From NCBI GenBank assembly GCA_002473385.1, contig DKTR01000122.1:1-26801 (forward strand): DNA of 26,801 nucleotides. Direction: 5' to 3'. Made by a program: the position numbers and the translations under genes. Shown piece by piece: positions 23,318-26,801 of the stretch. Below the pieces are notes generated by a model, which was given only the letters and a program-made list of their open reading frames with translations, searched no databases and had not been told where the DNA came from. Within the stretch, counting starts at the first letter, position 1, and every line of letters begins with the position of its first letter. The DNA comes from Lachnospiraceae bacterium UBA7225 (GTDB taxonomy: Bacteria; Bacillota; Clostridia; Lachnospirales; Lachnospiraceae).

Positions 23318-23331
23318 TGCAAACGTTTACA
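23318..23331. promoter_or_regulatory. Internal LacI/CcpA-like operator, site 3
   Basis: TGCAAACGTTTACA, identical to the two promoter sites near 26.3 kb, lies in the 58-bp gap between the PLP-enzyme gene and the epimerase gene. The identity with site 1 continues for several flanking bases on both sides. No clear promoter accompanies it, so it may act by looping or as a transcription roadblock. Confidence 0.8.
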
Positions 23332-23347
23332 TTTTCTGGTAAAAAAA

Positions 23348-24454
23348 TTACTCAGACAATAAAATCATCTTCAGCATATTTCCCACCGTGCCGACTTCCT
23401 CTTCTGTCAGATTCAGCGGGCTGATGTAAAGGGCACCGCAGCTTTTTTCATGACCGATATAGATTCCGTGTTCATACATTTTCTGTACGATACGGTCTCC
23501 CGTTTCCGGTTTTTCCAGGTAAAGAAACAGGCGCGGATAGGTCTGTCCCACCGGTCCCTTTTCTACCATTTCCATTTTTAATATTCCCGGAACATCATTC
23601 ATATACCCGGCAACAATTTCGTTCTTATGACGAAGTATTTCTGTATTCTTTTTCTGATCCAGCTCCAGATAGTTTTTCAATGCCATATACAGCCCTGCCA
23701 TACTCTCCCGCGAAGTTTTACTGGTACGGCAGATGCCATGAGCAGGAGCGCCAAAACGTATGCAATCCTCTATCAGTGCTTTTTTTCCGACGATCAGACC
23801 GCTGTCTGCCGGTCCGCAAAGTGTCTTGCCGCCGCTGAAAATAACAAGATCAGCACCTTTCTCCGTAATCTCCCATAAATTTTCTACCGGCGGAAGCTGC
23901 GCCGCTGCGTCTACCACTACCGGGATCTGATGTCTGTGAGCAATCTCAATCACCTTTGAAAGTTCCATGGATCCCCTTTCATACAGTGATGACAAAAAGT
24001 AAAAAACGGCTGCCGTATTTTCACAAATACTTCCCTCAAGCTCATATTCCAGCGTCTCATCCGCATCACCAATTTCTACTCTCACAGCTCCGGTACTCCA
24101 GATCGCTTCATCATACGCATTTCTCTGCGCCCGCAGAACAATGATCTCATCCTTCATTCCACTGGTATCCGGAAGCTGACGATAATGGTACATACTTCCG
24201 CGCGCCATGCAGACACTCGCAGCAAGCTGTAATGCACCTGCCGCTCCGTTCGTAATATAAGCGCCCTCATTTTTCGTCATCTGCGCGATTTCTTCTCCCA
24301 GCCTTCTTTGTAATTGTTCCATATCCACAAAATGACGTGAAATCTGCCGCATTGCCTCCAGAGTATTTTCAGCCATCCGGCTTCCGCCATATACGGTATA
24401 TGTATCATGAGCATTGATAAACGGGGTAAGCCCGTGCTCTTCAAAAAAATCCAT
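23348..24454 (-). CDS. SelA/DgaE-like PLP-dependent enzyme (amino-sugar-acid ammonia-lyase type)
   Basis: The 368-aa protein belongs to the aminotransferase-fold family related to SelA and D-glucosaminate-6-phosphate ammonia-lyase (DgaE). The PLP lysine is Lys210 in DLVIFSGGKTLCGPADSGLIVG; Asp182 in VVVDAAAQLPP would bind the pyridine nitrogen; AYITNGAAGALQLAAS (65-80) supplies the phosphate-binding loop. It lacks the length of true SelA (~460 aa) and no selenocysteine genes are nearby. Characterised relatives eliminate ammonia from a 2-amino sugar acid to give a 2-keto-3-deoxy acid through an enamine/imine. The start at 24454 has GGAGGAGG upstream; an in-frame ATG at 24499 overlaps the SDR gene. 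Two RidA genes downstream fit imine release. Confidence 0.85.
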   Translation of the reverse strand: MDFFEEHGLTPFINAHDTYTVYGGSRMAENTLEAMRQISRHFVDMEQLQRRLGEEIAQMTKNEGAYITNGAAGALQLAASVCMARGSMYHYRQLPDTSGMKDEIIVLRAQRNAYDEAIWSTGAVRVEIGDADETLEYELEGSICENTAAVFYFLSSLYERGSMELSKVIEIAHRHQIPVVVDAAAQLPPVENLWEITEKGADLVIFSGGKTLCGPADSGLIVGKKALIEDCIRFGAPAHGICRTSKTSRESMAGLYMALKNYLELDQKKNTEILRHKNEIVAGYMNDVPGILKMEMVEKGPVGQTYPRLFLYLEKPETGDRIVQKMYEHGIYIGHEKSCGALYISPLNLTEEEVGTVGNMLKMILLSE

Positions 24455-24470
24455 ACTCCTGCCTCCTCCT

Positions 24471-25256
24471 TTAATGTGCTTTGATACTGGCTCCTCCATC
24501 TACCAGAATAGTCTGTCCTGTAATATAAGAAGACATATCACTTGCAAGAAACAGCGCAGCATTTGCAATGTCTTCCATCTTCCCCGGGGAGAGCGGCTGC
24601 ATTCCACGCAGCAGTTCCATAAAGCGCTCTCTGGGTTCTCCTTCCGGATATTCCGCGATTTCATCCTGCATGTTGTCGCTCATAATCAATCCCGGCGAAA
24701 TATTATTTACCCGGATGCCTTTTTTCGCATAATCCAGCGCCATTGCCCGCGCTGTCGCATTGACTGCCCCCTTCGTTCCCGCATATATGCCAAAGCCAGG
24801 CATCGTCATGGTTCCGTGAATGGAGGAAATATTAATGATATTTCCATATCCGCGTGCAACCATCCCCGGCAGGAATTTCTGTGCACAGATCAGACCGCTT
24901 TTGTAATTTGTATTAATCAGCGTATCCATCATTTCCAGATCGTACTCCGTAATCTCCCCATGACGGTTAATGCCCACGGTATTTACCAGAATATCGATTC
25001 CGGAAAAATCCTCCATAATCTGATCGCAGACCGCTATAACTTCTTCTGCACTTCCCAGATTGCATGGATAGCCTTTCGACTGCGGCGAAATTCTGCAAAT
25101 TTCCTCCATAGTTTCTGCAAGCTTTGGCAGATTTTTTCCTCCAACTGCCACTATCGCTCCCTGTCTGGCAAACAGCCGCGCGATTTCGCGCCCAATTCCC
25201 CGCGCACCGGTAGTGATAAAAACCCGTTTTTGCTTCAGCATATTATTGTAATCCAT
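24471..25256 (-). CDS. SDR family oxidoreductase (sugar dehydrogenase type)
   Basis: The 261-aa protein is a classical short-chain dehydrogenase. The nucleotide loop is TTGARGIG (15-22), the structural motif NTVG (92-95) replaces the usual NAAG, and the catalytic set is Ser144/145, Tyr158 and Lys162 (YAGTK). Ending YITGQTILVDGG is typical. The basic GGKN (39-42) after strand 2 slightly favours NADP. Relatives include gluconate 5-dehydrogenase, glucose 1-dehydrogenase and FabG, so annotation by similarity is weak. In this operon oxidation of a sugar to its lactone, or of a C5/C6 hydroxyl, is the likely role. It begins 3 bp after the lacI-type stop codon. Confidence 0.9.
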   Translation of the reverse strand: MDYNNMLKQKRVFITTGARGIGREIARLFARQGAIVAVGGKNLPKLAETMEEICRISPQSKGYPCNLGSAEEVIAVCDQIMEDFSGIDILVNTVGINRHGEITEYDLEMMDTLINTNYKSGLICAQKFLPGMVARGYGNIINISSIHGTMTMPGFGIYAGTKGAVNATARAMALDYAKKGIRVNNISPGLIMSDNMQDEIAEYPEGEPRERFMELLRGMQPLSPGKMEDIANAALFLASDMSSYITGQTILVDGGASIKAH

Positions 25257-25259
25257 GTA

Positions 25260-26309
25260 TTATTCCACCTTACATTCCGTAACTGTTTCTTTCTCCACAA
25301 TTTCCGTCTGATAAATCTTCCGCACCAGCTCCATCTCTTCATCGCTGTTGAGCCGTTCACTCAGCAGCTTTACACTGTCCATGCCGATTTTATACAGCGG
25401 CTGGTTCACAGAGGTGATATCCGGTCCCCGGTAATGATCCGGCAAGATAGTCTGATTGTCAAACCCCATCACTGAAATGTCCTCCGGAACCCGCAGCCCC
25501 CTGTCCAGCGCCGCACGGACAGCAAAGCTTGCAATCGCATCGTCTGAGCAAAAGATAGCTGTTGGCGGCTGCTTAAGATCAAACAATGCATTTGCGCAGG
25601 CATACCCGCTGCGGTAATCTGTGGACGTGCATTGCACATAGCGCTCATCTACCTCTATTCCGGCATTTTTCATTGCCTCCAGATAGCCGTCCAGACGTTC
25701 CCTGGAAACCTTTTTATTGGGATTGCCACAGATATGGGCAATCTTCCGATGCCCCTTCTGCAGAAGGTACTCCACCGCCTTCTTCGCGCCGCCAAAGTTA
25801 TCTATCAGCAATTTATTACAATTCAGCTCCTCCGCATCATTTTCAATCATCACATAGTCAATGTCCTGGGTATCCTTCAGATAATTAATGACGCTTTTAT
25901 CACTGAGGTAGGAACCATAGAGGATAACCGCATCTACCACACCATTTGTAAGATAGCGCACATACTGCTCCTTGCTGGCAACATCCCCTCCAAGGACACT
26001 GCAGAACATAACAGCATAGCTTGTCTGCTGCGCGGACATTTCAAATCCTTTGATCAGATCATGAAAGAAAGGATCATGCAGATTATTTACTACAATGCCG
26101 ATGCAGTTTGATCTTTTCTTTACAAGCGCTCTGGCGGCATGATTCGGACTATATCCCAGGTCCCGGATTGCATCCAGTACTTTCTGGCGTACCTCCGGTT
26201 TCACTTTATCAATGTTATTTACTACTCTTGATACTGTAGCAGCAGAAACCTTTGCTTCCCGTGCTACATCCACAATACTTACTCCCTTTCGACCCTTCAA
26301 TATCCTCAT
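25260..26309 (-). CDS. LacI family transcriptional regulator
   Basis: The 349-aa protein has the LacI DNA-binding head GVSIVDVAREAKVSAATVSRVVNN (9-32) with the hinge helix SPNHAARALVKKRS (54-67), followed by a periplasmic-binding-protein-like sensor (about 70-335). In the sensor, VNNLHDPFFHDLIKGFE, SDDAIASFAVRAALDRGLRVPEDISVMGFDN and ITSVNQPLYKIG are the familiar contact strands. It is the first gene of the operon and likely controls it: two palindromic operators lie at and after its transcription start, and one more lies inside the operon. An AGAGAGGA site precedes the ATG. The inducer is probably the imported sugar or an early product. Confidence 0.95.
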   Translation of the reverse strand: MRILKGRKGVSIVDVAREAKVSAATVSRVVNNIDKVKPEVRQKVLDAIRDLGYSPNHAARALVKKRSNCIGIVVNNLHDPFFHDLIKGFEMSAQQTSYAVMFCSVLGGDVASKEQYVRYLTNGVVDAVILYGSYLSDKSVINYLKDTQDIDYVMIENDAEELNCNKLLIDNFGGAKKAVEYLLQKGHRKIAHICGNPNKKVSRERLDGYLEAMKNAGIEVDERYVQCTSTDYRSGYACANALFDLKQPPTAIFCSDDAIASFAVRAALDRGLRVPEDISVMGFDNQTILPDHYRGPDITSVNQPLYKIGMDSVKLLSERLNSDEEMELVRKIYQTEIVEKETVTECKVE

Positions 26310-26321
26310 TCCTCTCTGTTG

Positions 26322-26335
26322 TGCAAACGTTTACA
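26322..26335. promoter_or_regulatory. LacI/CcpA-like operator, site 1
   Basis: TGCAAACGTTTACA, with the palindromic core AAACGTTT, lies 13 bp before the lacI-type start codon and about 50 bp into the transcript. It differs from the CcpA cre pattern at one position, so both the local LacI regulator and CcpA could bind. Confidence 0.85.
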
Positions 26336-26349
26336 TTTATTTCCAAAAA

Positions 26350-26363
26350 AGAAAGCGTTCATA
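26350..26363. promoter_or_regulatory. Degenerate cre-like site between operators 1 and 2
   Basis: AGAAAGCGTTCATA agrees with the general TGWAANCGNTNWCA cre pattern at 12 of 14 positions. It lies midway between the two strong operators. It may be an auxiliary site or chance. Confidence 0.3.
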
Positions 26364-26368
26364 AATTC

Positions 26369-26382
26369 TGCAAACGTTTACA
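26369..26382. promoter_or_regulatory. LacI/CcpA-like operator, site 2
   Basis: A second TGCAAACGTTTACA, 47 bp from site 1 centre to centre. It overlaps the predicted transcription start of the operon promoter, the classical position for repression. Confidence 0.85.
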
Positions 26383-26387
26383 CTACA

Positions 26388-26417
26388 TATATAACACATA
26401 TTCTCCAGTCCTGTCAA
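26388..26417 (-). promoter_or_regulatory. Main promoter of the 11.6-kb operon
   Basis: On the minus strand a perfect TTGACA (26412-26417), an 18-bp spacer and TATATA (26388-26393). Transcription would begin within operator site 2. Confidence 0.75.
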
Positions 26418-26661
26418 CCACATTTTTTAAAATAATTGTGTTTTTGTCCTATTATTAAAAATTCCATATATATTTTTGTGCATTTTGCCAGTGCTGTTCA
26501 CGCCAGCCTCAGACACTTGCTGTTTGAGGCGTAAGAACGTGATTCGAGTGTGAGCAAATCCCATTCGCGAAGTGAATTTTAAATAGATTTGCGAAAGTTA
26601 CTGTGAACGGAGTGAACAGTAACCATTTTGCCAGTGCTGTGACCTGTTCCGATGGATTGCT

Positions 26662-26690
26662 TTGACACCTGCCGGAAAAACGTCTATAAT
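26662..26690 (+). promoter_or_regulatory. Perfect-consensus sigma-A promoter
   Basis: TTGACA (26662-26667), exactly 17 bp, TATAAT (26685-26690) on the plus strand. No protein gene starts within the window after it. Confidence 0.85.
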
Positions 26691-26696
26691 AGCTCT

Positions 26697-26796
26697 GGAC
26701 TTATCTGTTTACTTCGAAAAAGGTAACAGTTCAGCCAGGCTGCCCTGTTACCTGCAAAAATCCATTTAAAATCGCTTCGCGATGGGATTTTTGCAC
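26697..26796 (+). ncRNA. Candidate small RNA or leader transcript
   Basis: Starting about 7 bp after the consensus -10 box, the region folds into a compound hairpin: AGGTAACAG (26721-26729) with CTGTTACCT (26745-26753), inner CAGCC/GGCTG. A second structure pairs AAAAATCC with GGGATTTTT around ATCGC-TTC-GCGAT and ends in a run of T near 26795. This is the layout of a ~100-nt terminated RNA; a leader of a gene beyond the window is equally possible. No known RNA family was recognised. Confidence 0.45.
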
Positions 26797-26801
26797 TCTT
26801 G

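Larger units (their letters stand above)
26418..26801. other. Gene-free right end: repeats, consensus promoter and hairpins
   Basis: No credible coding frame is present. The stretch holds an A/T-rich part to 26480 and a 17-bp direct repeat CATTTTGCCAGTGCTGT at 26481-26497 and 26624-26640. It also has hairpins 26506-26530 (GCCTCAGACA/TGTTTGAGGC) and 26597-26623 (GTTACTGT/ACAGTAAC), and CAAATC/GATTTG flanking a smaller hairpin. From 26662 on there is a strong promoter and more hairpins. Confidence 0.7.

Noticed and set aside
23348..24454. Annotation as selenocysteine synthase SelA
   Set aside because: It is about 90 residues shorter than SelA, there is no selB/selC/selD nearby, and the context is sugar catabolism.
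24414..25475. 353-codon plus-strand open frame opposite the SDR gene
   Set aside because: It is antisense to a well-supported SDR with all catalytic residues; composition is rich in His/Ile/Arg as expected for a shadow frame.

Overview
The window looks like chromosomal DNA of an anaerobic gut Firmicute, most likely a Lachnospiraceae (Blautia/Dorea-like) genome. The signs are GGAGG ribosome sites before nearly every gene, sigma-A type promoters, GTG/TTG starts, a decayed TnpV transposon gene, an L25/Ctc protein, AzlCD, a cytoplasmic fucosidase and a LacI-controlled sugar ABC operon. The genus is an inference from gene content.

Left part (1-7.3 kb): a minus-strand GntR/FCD regulator diverges from a MarR regulator plus a TauE/SafE exporter, each with operator-like palindromes in the shared intergenic region. 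TruA follows, convergent with a minus-strand group EamA transporter - alkyltransferase-like protein - HD protein. Then come an M20 amidohydrolase and a HIT protein, each with its own visible promoter.

Middle part (7.3-14.7 kb): a scar with a dead tnpV and a tfoX fragment that lacks its 5' end; a bidirectional terminator; a strongly foldable element (8131-8317) in the 3' UTR of guaA; and a minus-strand group alpha-L-fucosidase - asparagine synthetase - GMP synthetase. Both amidotransferase-family enzymes in this group lack their glutamine-hydrolysing part: GuaA is only the ATP-PPase/dimerisation half, and AsnB has no Cys-nucleophile N-terminus and has changed glutamine-binding residues. L25 and azlCD follow, then an intergenic block of ~70-bp repeats.

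Right part (14.7-26.3 kb): one minus-strand, apparently continuous 11.6-kb operon. In transcription order: LacI regulator, SDR dehydrogenase, SelA/DgaE-like PLP lyase, AGE-family epimerase, solute-binding protein, two sugar ABC permeases, two RidA imine deaminases, a beta-propeller lactonase, an EF0837/Atu3266-type amidohydrolase and an RraA-like aldolase. There is no kinase, no PTS component and no ABC ATPase. Read together, the enzymes suggest import of an (N-acyl) amino sugar or sugar acid, epimerisation, oxidation to a lactone, ring opening, deacylation, ammonia elimination and retro-aldol cleavage without phosphorylation. Near-identical LacI/CcpA-like operators sit at the promoter (two) and inside the operon before the epimerase (one). 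This operon is the best candidate for an undescribed system.

Right edge (26.4-26.8 kb): no protein gene. It holds inverted and direct repeats and a perfect-consensus plus-strand promoter followed by hairpins, the last with a U-run, consistent with a small RNA or a leader of a gene beyond the window.
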